Origin: Pradoshia eiseniae
GTDB taxonomy: Bacteria > Bacillota > Bacilli > Bacillales > Pradoshiaceae
Length of the DNA stretch: 61,189 bases
NCBI RefSeq assembly: GCF_002946355.1
Contig: NZ_PKOZ01000009.1
Location: 1 to 61,189 of the forward strand
Direction of reading: 5' to 3'
Shown: positions 1-8,035 of the stretch, in pieces
Position numbering within the stretch: the first letter of the stretch is position 1
Layout: each line of letters begins with the position of its first letter
Program-made: the position numbers and the translations under genes
Notes under the pieces: generated by a model
The model's database searches: none
Told to the model about the DNA's origin: nothing
What the model saw: the letters and a program-made list of their open reading frames with translations, nothing else

Positions 1-388
1 ATTTAATACACTTGGCATACAGTAGTATGTAGTGCTTCAAATCATCTTTGAATTGGTGTAAAGCATTACGGAAACTAAAGGGGGCTTTAGCTCAATAACG
101 GAGGCGGCAAAAAAGCTGTCTCTTTTTTATGGCATTAGCAACATTCTTTACGAAAACAGCCATAAAAAAATACACCTCCGGATAAACGGTGGTGTATGGG
201 TGCAAAAAGGGGCACCAAATCGCTAAGGTTTGAAAAATAAAAATGGCGGATTTATGAACCATTTATACATATAATCTACCTGTTTCGACTAAATTCCACA
301 AGTCTCATTTGATTATTTAGGAAAAAATGGATTCATCCCTATACGGGAGTGGGTAAAGAAAGGATAAAAAATACAGGAGATGTCATCC
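1..388. other. 5' intergenic region with several small hairpins
   Basis: No convincing gene is seen here. The stretch holds a run of small inverted repeats: CTAAAG/CTTTAG around 75-90, an 11-bp pair TTTTTTATGGC/GCCATAAAAAA at 123-133 and 159-169, TACACC/GGTGTA at 171-196, and GGTGC/GCACC near 200-216. The A/T-flanked 123-169 pair could be a bidirectional terminator for a gene outside the window. The rest is the leader of the CBS gene. Confidence 0.4.
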
Positions 389-1108
389 ATGGGGAAAACA
401 AAGGTGGAATTAACCTTATCAGAACGATTTGAAACCGCGTTTAATCGCATCCATAAAATACTGAAAGAAACGGTCAAACAGGCTGATACCGATAAATTCA
501 CAGAGCTTGTTTATAAAGGTCATAATCACGTGCTTATTCGTCATTATAAAGATGATTTATGTCAATTTGCCAAATTACGCAATGCGATAGTTCATGAAAA
601 AATAGATATTGATTATTATATTGCAGAGCCTCATCTCGATGTGGTGGAGGAAATCGAACGGATTGCTGCCGAATTCGAGGAGCCGAGGACAGGCCTGTCT
701 ATCTCATCGAAGGAGGTCTATTATTTCTATGAAGATGATCGGGTCAAGGATGTCTTGTCATGCATGAAGAAAACAGGGCATACGAGGTTTCCGATTTATA
801 CGAATGAGGACAAGTATTCTTGGCTTTTGACGACAAGAGAGATAATCAGCTGGCTGACCAATCAATTTGATAATCCAAAGATCGATCTTAATCAGGTAAA
901 GGTGAAGGAGCTCTATAAGAAAGACGAGAAGGAAGTTGTGTTTGTTTCACAGCATGCTACAGTTTTTGAAATCGAAGATATATATGATGATGAAAAGAAG
1001 GATAAGATTGAAGCTGTTATCATTACGGCCACAGGCAAAGAGACTGAAAAGCCTAACGGCATCATAACCTCTCGGGATTTGCTGGAGGTCGCACTGGCGG
1101 AAGAATAA
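389..1108 (+). CDS. CBS-domain protein with HEPN-like N-terminal region
   Basis: A 239-residue soluble protein. The C-terminal two thirds (about residues 100-239) read as a CBS-domain pair, the module that usually binds adenine nucleotides and senses cell energy state; the segments GHTRFPIYTNEDKYSWLLTT and PNGIITSRDLLEVA are typical. The N-terminal 95 residues are helical and contain R64-N-A-I-V-H69, which fits the RxxxxH motif of HEPN domains. The ATG at 389 is preferred over the ATG at 380, because CAGGAG ends at 379 and gives 9-nt spacing. It is monocistronic, with a hairpin terminator after it. The HEPN reading is inference; a plain CBS regulatory protein is the safe call. Confidence 0.75.
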   Translation: MGKTKVELTLSERFETAFNRIHKILKETVKQADTDKFTELVYKGHNHVLIRHYKDDLCQFAKLRNAIVHEKIDIDYYIAEPHLDVVEEIERIAAEFEEPRTGLSISSKEVYYFYEDDRVKDVLSCMKKTGHTRFPIYTNEDKYSWLLTTREIISWLTNQFDNPKIDLNQVKVKELYKKDEKEVVFVSQHATVFEIEDIYDDEKKDKIEAVIITATGKETEKPNGIITSRDLLEVALAEE

Positions 1109-1130
1109 AAGTCATCATCAAGTCTGATTA

Positions 1131-1157
1131 GGCAGGAATGATGATTTCTGCCTTTTT
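1131..1157 (+). terminator. terminator after the CBS gene
   Basis: GGCAG/CTGCC stem followed by five T. Confidence 0.7.
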
Positions 1158-1699
1158 GCATGGCGAAATAAAAGAGCTGAAAGAATCTCAGTCGAGTGGC
1201 TGTATATCGGACAACCGATTGTGTTGACCTTAGGAATCAACAAGTGTTTTAGACCTGGAAAATGTAAGATTCTTCTTAGATACGAATTCGGAGAAGATTC
1301 ACTACAGGATTCTTGCTCCTAAAAGGATAAAACTAGCTTAACAAGAAAGAGGAGGCGCATTCGACCTCCTCGTTTAATTTTGAAGATATGTGAGAAATGA
1401 TGTTTTTTGTTTCAATGAATTTGAAAATGAAGTACTTGATATCTTTACTTTTCTGATAGTTGGAAGACTATCCAGTTGAAGGGATAATCCATCTGTTGGG
1501 TGATTTATTTAGAAACGATACCCTGGGTAACGAAATAATGGAAGTTTGTAGGGAGAGGTATCAAAAAGCAGTTCAATCATTAATGCATAGAGATGATTAT
1601 CCTTGTATGAGGGTTAAGGAGAGATGGTGAACTCTTGTATATTATCGAGCTCTAGAATAGATAATAAGAGCAAGATCTTGGAAAGGAAGGGCTTTTATC
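1158..1699. other. intergenic stretch with possible gene remnant
   Basis: About 540 bases without a convincing gene. A second GAGGAGG/CCTCCTC hairpin lies at 1349-1380. A 56-codon frame (TTG at 1460, stop 1628-1630) reads LEDYPVEGIIHLLGDLFRND and on to VKERW, but has no clear ribosome binding site. It may be a decayed gene end; I cannot assign a family. Confidence 0.35.
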
Positions 1700-3214
1700 T
1701 TGGGAAAAAACTTCAAGTACCGATATTCTTCCTTTATTCGAATGCTTTTACTATCACTATTTATAACTCTGTTCTTTTATTTGCCATTCATGTTTATCGT
1801 ACTGGATAACGATATCGATCGTGAAACCAGCAGAGAAATACTAGGTACGGATAAAATTGTATCAGAAACAAAAGACATACTACTGCAAGACAGTGTGCAT
1901 AATCGAGAAGAAGAGGGCGTGAGGATAGGTGGCGTGTTACCCAGGTACCGCACCTTTAAAAATGACAAACTCAAGGTGTTTGTTAATGAGGATGAGGTTT
2001 TATATGACGGGGTAATTGATACGCAATCTTATATCAAAATGAAGTTTATACGATTTGGGGCTAACGTTTTAGCAAGACAAGAAAAAGGTAAATATGAAAG
2101 CGGCTTGCTTGCACCAAATAGCATAGCAATAGAACAGACTGATGGACACCATTGGATTTACAAATTAGCCTACTATGTAGACCATGAAGGTCATCAAGAT
2201 AAAATTATTATTGAGCGAGACCTAACAGAACTTTATGCTAAACCGGTTCATAATACGCTGATTTATGGAGGAGTAACCTTTGTTTTTCTTTATATTGCGG
2301 TTGTTGGTGTTGCCTACATTACACAATTAATGAAGCTAAGGGAGTTTGAGCAGGTTATTGAGGAACAGCAAAAAGTATTAGCGGTGTCAGGTTCTAAAAA
2401 ATATACTAACGTGGGTCGAAAACATGGTAAGTTACTCGAGAAAGTCAGCGACATATTGATCAATTTACATATCCGTGCACAAGAAACGTATGTCGCTAAC
2501 AAAAATATATTTCAAGACGTATCTCATGAAACGGCCTCTTACCTAACAGAGATTAAGCAATCTGTAGACTTAATCCGCTATTATGGAACAGAAGATAAAG
2601 AACAATTGAGTAAACTGTTAGAAAGAATCGATAAAGCTACATTGAAAGTCGATGCCATTCTAAGGGTATTTACAGATTTGACAAAGGTAGAAGACACAAA
2701 AACACTGGGACCATCCTCTACCTATGCTGTAAGAGAGCTTATAAATTTTGCGGTCCAACATGCTTATTCTCGACTTCCACATATGGATTTTATCCAAACA
2801 GATGAAATGACTGATAAATACATAAGAGTACATCGAGAACACTTTTTAATTGTTATGAGAATACTTTTAGAAAACGCAGCAAAGTATTCAGTTGATTCCA
2901 ATCAGGTAGTTATAGGAATTTTAGAGGAGCCTCGCTTCGATCAGAAAGTCGCTATAAAAGTCACTAACTGGGGTATTGGCATACCGGAAGAAGAAAAAGA
3001 GCGCATATTCGAGCGGTATTACCGGGCTCGTAATACACGAAATACATCAGGATTAGGACTTGGACTTCATATTGTGAAAAAAATAATGAATATATATAAC
3101 GGTGAAATATTGGTGGAAAGCCAATCACTAGGGGAAACTAGCTTCATTATTGTATTTCCTAAAGCAAAAGAAACAGATGAAGCTAATGGATATTTATCGA
3201 GGTCAGGTGACTGA
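1700..3214 (+). CDS. membrane sensor histidine kinase
   Basis: A 504-residue two-component kinase. Membrane segments lie at about residues 15-38 and 192-212, with an extracytoplasmic sensor of about 150 residues between them. The dimerisation/phosphoacceptor helix reads VSHETASYLTEIKQ, with H276 the likely phosphorylated residue. The ATPase domain shows an N box (ENAAKYS), a G1-like box (NWGIGIPEEEKERIFERYYRA) and a G2 box (GLGLGLHIVKK). The start is a TTG with GGAAGG 9 nt upstream; no in-frame ATG fits. The likely partner is the response regulator at 3778, although a repeat, a terminator-like hairpin and a dead kinase fragment separate them. The signal sensed is unknown. Confidence 0.9.
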   Translation: MGKNFKYRYSSFIRMLLLSLFITLFFYLPFMFIVLDNDIDRETSREILGTDKIVSETKDILLQDSVHNREEEGVRIGGVLPRYRTFKNDKLKVFVNEDEVLYDGVIDTQSYIKMKFIRFGANVLARQEKGKYESGLLAPNSIAIEQTDGHHWIYKLAYYVDHEGHQDKIIIERDLTELYAKPVHNTLIYGGVTFVFLYIAVVGVAYITQLMKLREFEQVIEEQQKVLAVSGSKKYTNVGRKHGKLLEKVSDILINLHIRAQETYVANKNIFQDVSHETASYLTEIKQSVDLIRYYGTEDKEQLSKLLERIDKATLKVDAILRVFTDLTKVEDTKTLGPSSTYAVRELINFAVQHAYSRLPHMDFIQTDEMTDKYIRVHREHFLIVMRILLENAAKYSVDSNQVVIGILEEPRFDQKVAIKVTNWGIGIPEEEKERIFERYYRARNTRNTSGLGLGLHIVKKIMNIYNGEILVESQSLGETSFIIVFPKAKETDEANGYLSRSGD

Positions 3215-3287
3215 AAGAAGTATGATGAATAAATTAATCGCTTATAGAGAAGGCTCAGTTAAAGTTTAGTGTTGATATCTTAGCGCC

Positions 3288-3417
3288 GTTGATTGAAGTG
3301 GAAGGTGGCTGACTCCTGCGGGACCAGCGGACAGGGGGAGACCCCACAGACGCTGAAAGCGTCGAGGAGGCTCCCCGACCGCCCCGCGGAAAGCAGCCAC
3401 CTGTAACGAAAATCAAC
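3288..3417. repeat. palindromic Bacillaceae-type intergenic repeat, full copy
   Basis: A 130-bp GC-rich element in an AT-rich gap. Outer arms GTTGATT/AATCAAC (3288-3294, 3411-3417) enclose GGTGGCTG/CAGCCACC, and a central hairpin GACGCT-GAA-AGCGTC lies at 3349-3363. The internal CTCCTGCGGG and CCCCGCGGAAAGC segments match a repeat I recall as common between genes in many Bacillaceae. The function is unknown. No ORF fits it. Confidence 0.75.
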
Positions 3418-3464
3418 ATTTATATTTAACAGAGCAAAAGAGAAAAAGGAAAAGATATTTGCTG

Positions 3465-3496
3465 AAAAAACCGTTCGTTTTTGGACGGTTTTTTGC
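3465..3496 (+). terminator. terminator between kinase and kinase remnant
   Basis: AAAAAACCGTTC/GGACGGTTTTTT stem ending in a T-run. It may end kinase transcription before the response regulator. Confidence 0.75.
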
Positions 3497-3528
3497 TATT
3501 ATAAAACTTTGCAATATATGGCGATAAC

Positions 3529-3775
3529 AATAAAGTAGCTGTAGAAGTTACAAATAAGGGTGTCTTCATACCAGAGAATGAACGAGAGCGGATATTTGAG
3601 CGGCACTAAGGAGCCCATAATATATCAAGTGTTGAAATCGGATTCCATATCATTAAAAAGATATTAAAAGAGTACAGTGGATACATTCTTATAAAAAGTA
3701 AACAATGTTGAAACAAGCTTTATTGTTGTTTTTCCGGAAATAGAGGAAGAAAAAATAGGAAAGAGTGAAAATTAA
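3529..3775 (+). pseudogene. decayed C-terminal fragment of a second histidine kinase
   Basis: Translation gives NKVAVEVTNKGVFIPENERE then RIFERH and a stop, then EIGFHIIKKILKEYSGYILI, a stop plus frame change, and finally VETSFIVVFPEIEEEKIG ending at 3775. This parallels the intact kinase upstream (KVAIKVTNWGIGIPEEEKER, GLHIVKKIMNIYNGEI, GETSFIIVFPK). It is therefore the ATPase-domain tail of a kinase paralogue carrying at least two stops and one frameshift, with the G2 box lost. Its end abuts the response regulator start, as expected of a former kinase-regulator operon. Confidence 0.85.
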
Positions 3776-3777
3776 GT

Positions 3778-4503
3778 ATGAAGTATTCCATCTTATTTTT
3801 AGATGATGAAAAAGATATAGGGGAGCCCCTCTTTGAGATTTTGAAAAGAGAAGGTTACAATGTCGATTATTTTCAAACAGGAGAAGAAGCCGTGGAAGCG
3901 GGCATAGCGCAGAAGTATGATCTCTTGCTGCTTGACATCATGTTGAAGAACTTTAATGTGTCTGCTCTTAATCAAATCACAAGTGGAATGGAAGTGGCTC
4001 GGCTCATTAATCAAGTAAATCCTACTCCCTACTTCTTTATATCGGGTCGCAGTGACACATTTGACGTTGTTGCAGGATTAGAGACAGGAGCAGCTCATTA
4101 TATTACTAAACCATATGATTTATCTATACTGTTGGCAACTTTGAGAGCATTCTTTCGGGAACAAGAGCGTTTAGTTTCTGTGAAAGATAAGGATGATGAA
4201 ACTGAGATTATCGCTGGAGATATTCGAATTGATTTGATCAATCGATTGGCATACGTAAATGGAAAGAAGGTATTCATTCCTGATAAGCCATTTGCCATCT
4301 TGGTATACTTAGCAAGAAATCAAAATCGCCCTATCACAAAAGAAGAAATCCTCCAGCAAGTCTGGGGTTATTCATCCTCTGAAGGTATACAAACGAATAC
4401 TGTGGAAGTCAATATTAGGCGTTTACGAATGGCAATTGGTGAAAGGTTTGTGCGGACAGCCAGGGGCGAGGGTTATTACCTGCAGACCACAGAAGCTAAC
4501 TAG
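3778..4503 (+). CDS. OmpR/PhoB-family response regulator
   Basis: A 241-residue two-component regulator. The receiver has acidic residues D9/D10, phosphoacceptor D53 (LLLLDIML) and the conserved lysine in YITKPYD. The C-terminal winged helix starts near residue 145 and ends with EVNIRRLRMAIG and TARGEGYYL, typical of OmpR-type DNA binding. About 11 extra residues (KNFNVSALNQI) follow D53 where most receivers have LPG-x-x-G. The ATG lies 2 nt after the stop of the dead kinase fragment, and its ribosome binding site is weak. The intact kinase upstream is its probable present partner; the dead fragment was probably its original one. Confidence 0.9.
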   Translation: MKYSILFLDDEKDIGEPLFEILKREGYNVDYFQTGEEAVEAGIAQKYDLLLLDIMLKNFNVSALNQITSGMEVARLINQVNPTPYFFISGRSDTFDVVAGLETGAAHYITKPYDLSILLATLRAFFREQERLVSVKDKDDETEIIAGDIRIDLINRLAYVNGKKVFIPDKPFAILVYLARNQNRPITKEEILQQVWGYSSSEGIQTNTVEVNIRRLRMAIGERFVRTARGEGYYLQTTEAN

Positions 4504-5148
4504 TAAGTATTCACAGTGACATTAATAAAGGGATGTAGTTCTGAAGAAGGCTATATCAATGGGTAAAGGGAGCTGGGATTTAAGTAGTTCAGTTAATGAT
4601 AAACCCGAACCATTAAGTGATATTTTAACCAATATAACGCCAAATAGTTCAGGTTTTTTAATCAATAGATTGTTCATTCAGCCTACCATTATGAATAATT
4701 AGCGGAGGAGGCTCCGCTTCCTCCCCGTGGAAAGCGAGTACCCGCAGCGTAATGGAACGAACTTATTCTTACAACGCAACTCGCTTATATATTACAAAGT
4801 CTATTAAGATAAAAGAAGCTATCGTTTGTCTTTCAGGATCGTTTATACATTATGTCCCAGCCTCTTTTATTGAATAAAAGTAAGGGATAAAAGAGTTTGG
4901 ATGAATGGACTCAACACGTAACAAAATGAAGAATAAAACAGCTGGAGAGGTTGTTATAGCCCTCAGCGGTTTTTCTTATTGAATCGCTATTCCTGGCGGT
5001 TCTTTTTTTATTTATCTTTCCATTAGAATCTCTCTCCTTTGGTTGTGAAGGATAGCTCACAGCTCAATGATTACAAAACCTTTCAAATGTGTCAGCTATG
5101 AAACAAAGGAAAAAAAATATGAGAAAATAGTAACCGGAGGAGAGAGCT
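4504..5148. other. intergenic region with terminator-like hairpins
   Basis: About 640 bases with no gene seen. It contains a damaged repeat copy (4701-4763) and an imperfect GC hairpin followed by TTTTT at 4938-4975. The 3' end carries the GGAGGAG ribosome binding site of the Myb-repeat gene. Confidence 0.5.
4701..4763. repeat. degenerate partial copy of the 3288-3417 repeat
   Basis: Shares GAGGAGGCTCC and CCCCG-GGAAAGC in the same order and similar spacing as the right half of the full copy, but the left half is missing. The two copies bracket the kinase remnant and response regulator. Confidence 0.65.
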
Positions 5149-5877
5149 ATGACACAGCAAAGAAAGCGCTGGACAGAGAAAGAGGATCAATTCCTTCGAG
5201 GTTCTGTTAAAACGAAGTCAGTCAAAGAAATAGCAGCAGAACTCAATAAATCCGTTAATTCTGTTTATAAAAGGATAAAGGTGCTGAAGTTAAAGGAGCC
5301 TGCCTACCGTAAATGGACTGCCGAGGAAGATGAGTATCTCATTAATACATATGGCAAGTGTGAGCTCGAGAAAATAGGCAGGTGCCTTGGCCGAAACAAA
5401 GACTCGCTTATGAGGAGGCTGCATAGACTCGGTATGGCCAAGGCGAAAGAATGCCTTGGGATTACCACATATGAACTGGCAGCAGCACTGAAAATAGACG
5501 TAGGTTCCGTATATCGCTGGATGAAAGATAGAGGCCTGCCGTATAGGACGGCATATGCAAGAGAAAGGACGTTTTCACTGATTGATATTCAGGAATTCTG
5601 GGCCTGGGCAGAGGAAAATAAGTGTGTCATCAACTTCTCGAAAATCGAGAAACATTCTTTGGTTCCTGAGCCGGCGTGGGTAGACAAACAGAGAAAGAGT
5701 GATTTTTATAACCGTCCATTAAAAGAAAGACAAAAATGGACTGCGATAGAGGATGAACGCATTTGGCATTTATATTACTCTCAAGGAATGACTCATAAGG
5801 AAATCGGAAAGGTTATGGGGCGTTCGGCTAGAGCTGTACAAAATCGTTTAATTCGTATCCGCTTAAATAGGCAATAA
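5149..5877 (+). CDS. DNA-binding protein with three Myb/SANT-like repeats
   Basis: A 242-residue protein built from DNA-binding modules. Myb-like repeats lie at about residues 6-46 (RWTEKEDQFL...SVYKRI), 54-96 (RKWTAEEDEYL...SLMRRL) and 195-238 (QKWTAIEDERIWHLYY...AVQNRL). Between the second and third sits an excisionase/MerR-like helix-turn-helix (GITTYELAAALKIDVGSVYRWMKDRG). Each Myb repeat keeps the W-T-x-x-E/I-D signature. The ribosome binding site is GGAGGAGAG. Myb domains are known in Bacillus in the prespore regulator RsfA, but three copies plus a central HTH is not RsfA architecture. Target and role are unknown. Confidence 0.7.
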   Translation: MTQQRKRWTEKEDQFLRGSVKTKSVKEIAAELNKSVNSVYKRIKVLKLKEPAYRKWTAEEDEYLINTYGKCELEKIGRCLGRNKDSLMRRLHRLGMAKAKECLGITTYELAAALKIDVGSVYRWMKDRGLPYRTAYARERTFSLIDIQEFWAWAEENKCVINFSKIEKHSLVPEPAWVDKQRKSDFYNRPLKERQKWTAIEDERIWHLYYSQGMTHKEIGKVMGRSARAVQNRLIRIRLNRQ

Positions 5878-5972
5878 ATAGTTAAACACTCTTCTTTAAA
5901 ACAATGTGCCAAATCTTCATAGTACAACAAACACATTCGTCTACAAGAATAGCAGGGAACCAACAGAACAAA

Positions 5973-6016
5973 AAAGAGGGCAGAAAGGTTGAGTTCAACC
6001 ATTTTCTGCCCTCTTT
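5973..6016. terminator. long bidirectional terminator
   Basis: AAAGAGGGCAGAAA/TTTTCTGCCCTCTTT with a nested GGTTGA/TCAACC stem. It lies between the convergent Myb-repeat gene and the catalase gene. Confidence 0.85.
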
Positions 6017-6029
6017 GGACTTTATATTC

Positions 6030-6875
6030 TTACATCATAGATTTATCCTTATCAGCTGGCAATGTGTTATGAGTTGAAGGTGGTGCTGCTTTCAGCATCG
6101 GGATTGAGCCTTCCACAGGAGGAGTGGACTCATAGCGAAGCTCTCCCTGTCCATCCAATGCTTGTCCATTTGCCCAAGAACCTTCACTGCTGTATTCACC
6201 TTCGGAATGATTGTATAGGGAATAAGCTAGATCGAGACGTTCTTTTTCACGCGGGAATGTGCTTGGTACGAGTAATCCTTCTTTCTCTTCAAGCTCCGCA
6301 ATAGCAGCGGCCCACATGTTTTGGTGGTAAGAATCACGGGCAATCAAGACGGATAATAAATCCTTGACTCCCTGGTCTGTTGTCATTTCATAAACGCGAC
6401 AAGCTTGTAATCTTCCTTGTGATTCAGCATTCAAGTTGGCGCGGAAGTCAGCTAGCAAGTTTCCGCTTGAGATGATATAGCTGCCTTGCCATGGGTTGCC
6501 GACACTATCAGCTGGTCGTGCCCCTAAACCAGATACAATCGCATGCTGCGGGTTCATACCGGATAAAGCCGCACCAATGACAGGCATTTTAGCAGCAGCT
6601 TCTTGGTCCTCTACTGGTGCTTTGTCCAATAGACGCGCTACAAGGGTAACCAGCATTTCAACATGGCCGATTTCTTCCGTGGCGATATCAAGGATTAAAT
6701 CCTTATATTTCTGGTTCCCTTCACCTCTAACACTCCATCCTTGGAATAAGTACTGCATCATCACAGACATTTCACCGAATTGTCCGCCGATGAGCTCCTG
6801 GATTTGTTTCGCTAATAGCGGGTCAGATTTCTCAGGCTTAGCTTCGAACTGTAACTCCTTTTTGTGCAAAAACAT
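6030..6875 (-). CDS. manganese (non-haem) catalase, YdbD-like
   Basis: A 281-residue dimanganese catalase that would split hydrogen peroxide in the cytoplasm. The ferritin-like core has metal-binding Glu/His motifs: GGQFGEMSVMMQYLFQ, ATEEIGHVEML, LNAESQGR and ARDSYHQNMW. The C-terminal 60 residues are a low-complexity tail, as is usual in this family. The ATG at 6875 is preferred over an upstream in-frame ATG because GGAGGG lies 7-9 nt before it. A SigB-type promoter lies 56-80 bp upstream, which agrees with general stress control of ydbD in B. subtilis. Single-gene unit. Confidence 0.92.
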   Translation of the reverse strand: MFLHKKELQFEAKPEKSDPLLAKQIQELIGGQFGEMSVMMQYLFQGWSVRGEGNQKYKDLILDIATEEIGHVEMLVTLVARLLDKAPVEDQEAAAKMPVIGAALSGMNPQHAIVSGLGARPADSVGNPWQGSYIISSGNLLADFRANLNAESQGRLQACRVYEMTTDQGVKDLLSVLIARDSYHQNMWAAAIAELEEKEGLLVPSTFPREKERLDLAYSLYNHSEGEYSSEGSWANGQALDGQGELRYESTPPVEGSIPMLKAAPPSTHNTLPADKDKSMM

Positions 6876-6930
6876 GAACAAATCCCTCCATAAATGGTTA
6901 TTATTGGCTGATTCAGCCTCACAACCATTA

Positions 6931-6955
6931 ATACCCACCTATTCTGGAGGGAAAC
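6931..6955 (-). promoter_or_regulatory. SigB-type promoter for the manganese catalase
   Basis: On the minus strand GTTTCC, 13 nt, GGGTAT. The -10 is the perfect SigB form and the -35 keeps GTTT. Predicted transcription start is near 6924, about 50 nt before the ATG. Confidence 0.75.
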
Positions 6956-7000
6956 ATTAAAAAGATGATTCGGGAGCAATAAAAAGAGGGAGGACAGCAA

Positions 7001-7028
7001 AAAAGATCAGCTTATAAGCTGATCTTTT
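7001..7028. terminator. bidirectional terminator overlapping a small ORF stop
   Basis: AAAAGATCAGC-TTATAA-GCTGATCTTTT. The stop codon of the 44-residue ORF lies in its loop. Confidence 0.8.
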
Positions 7029-7146
7029 CATTCCCTAATGTCGAAATTTGTTCAGTTGGAGATTGTTTGGTGAGAGAATCCATTTTCTTTAATTCTTCCC
7101 GCAGTAATCGTCTGACTTCCCGGCGTCTGTGGACTTTTTTACCCAT
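7012..7146 (-). CDS. 44-residue basic protein, unknown
   Basis: Reads MGKKVHRRREVRRLLREELK followed by KMDSLTKQSP and a polar tail ending ISL. AAGGAGG lies 10 nt before the ATG and a perfect terminator overlaps the stop, so it has the signals of a real gene. The N-terminal half is a strongly basic helix, and the tail is acidic to neutral. I recognise no family. It runs in the same direction as the catalase gene but has its own terminator, so it is not clearly co-transcribed. Confidence 0.6.
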   Translation of the reverse strand: MGKKVHRRREVRRLLREELKKMDSLTKQSPTEQISTLGNEKISL

Positions 7147-7551
7147 TAATTTGTAGCCTCCTTAAAGATAGTGGATTCCAATTTGACATTGTTACCGACG
7201 ACCAAAGGCTTTCCTTCCGGAGAATATCATCCAGTTTGCATGCGAATAGAAAGAATGTATCTTATTTATATCAGATGCATACTGGAATGACAAAGGGAAG
7301 AATGGGCAATTATCAGCTGTTTTCATAGACAATTCCTAACTTTCGTCCATTTAACTGATTTTTCCGACAAATTACTCATAATAGGATTTTCGGTAAAGAG
7401 AATTCTTCCTGTCATAGATATATGCTTCTAGGATTTGTCTCTATGCCATTGTATCTTCAAGGCTTAAATTTGTTATTAATTAGGTAATTTGGTTGAAGCT
7501 TGCCAATCCTCTGCTATAATTATAGTATTCTATACAAATTATTAGGGGTGA
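7147..7551. other. intergenic region upstream of yneK
   Basis: About 400 bases. Besides the small-ORF leader at one end and the yneK-like promoter at the other, I see no gene or clear structure. Confidence 0.5.
7493..7520 (+). promoter_or_regulatory. SigA-type promoter of the yneK-like gene
   Basis: TTGAAG, 16 nt, TATAAT, ending 31 bp before the ATG. Confidence 0.65.
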
Positions 7552-7998
7552 ATGAACGTGCTTGAAGGTTGGTTTCTTTGGTTCATCCTGTTTTGGATTG
7601 TCTTTATGATTGTCTTTATGGGCATAGGCGGGTTCTTTATGTTCAGAAAATTCCTGAAGAAGCTTCCAAAGGAAGATGGCAAATCTGATATGGACTGGGA
7701 AATTCATTATGTGGAACAGACCAAGCATTTATGGGGGGCTGAACAGAAGGCCTTTCTTGAAGAGCTTGTCAGCCCGGTTCCAGAGCTTTTCCGAGATGTG
7801 GCCAGACATAAGATAGCCGGGAAGATTGGGGAAATCGCGATAAATGAGAAGGCATCCTCGATAACAATGGAAATACTCATTAAAGGCTATATATTGGCAA
7901 CGCCTAAACGTGATCATAAGTTTTTAAAGAAGAAGCTTGCGGAAGAGAAGATTGATATTGAGCCATATGAGCAATATTTTCTCCTATCTAATCAATGA
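7552..7998 (+). CDS. yneK: YneK-like membrane protein (DUF2621)
   Basis: A 148-residue protein with one N-terminal membrane segment (about residues 7-31, rich in W, F and I) and a cytoplasmic domain. The region ARHKIAGKIGEIAINEKASS followed by ITMEILIKGYILATP resembles the small domain shared with protochlorophyllide-reductase-like proteins. I recall YneK (DUF2621) as the B. subtilis equivalent, and the position upstream of cotM-sspP-citB fits. Function is unknown. RBS AGGGGTG. Confidence 0.75.
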   Translation: MNVLEGWFLWFILFWIVFMIVFMGIGGFFMFRKFLKKLPKEDGKSDMDWEIHYVEQTKHLWGAEQKAFLEELVSPVPELFRDVARHKIAGKIGEIAINEKASSITMEILIKGYILATPKRDHKFLKKKLAEEKIDIEPYEQYFLLSNQ

Positions 7999-7999
7999 A

Positions 8000-8030
8000 G
8001 GGGCAGTACCTATTCGGTCTGCCTCTTTCT
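8000..8030. terminator. terminator between yneK and the peptidase gene
   Basis: GGGGCAG/CTGCCTC stem with a short T-rich tail, between convergent genes. Confidence 0.6.
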
Positions 8031-8035
8031 ATTTG

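Noticed and set aside
1624..1809. 61-residue ORF overlapping the kinase start
   Set aside because: Out of frame with the kinase, no similarity to any family I know, and the kinase TTG with good ribosome binding site explains the region.
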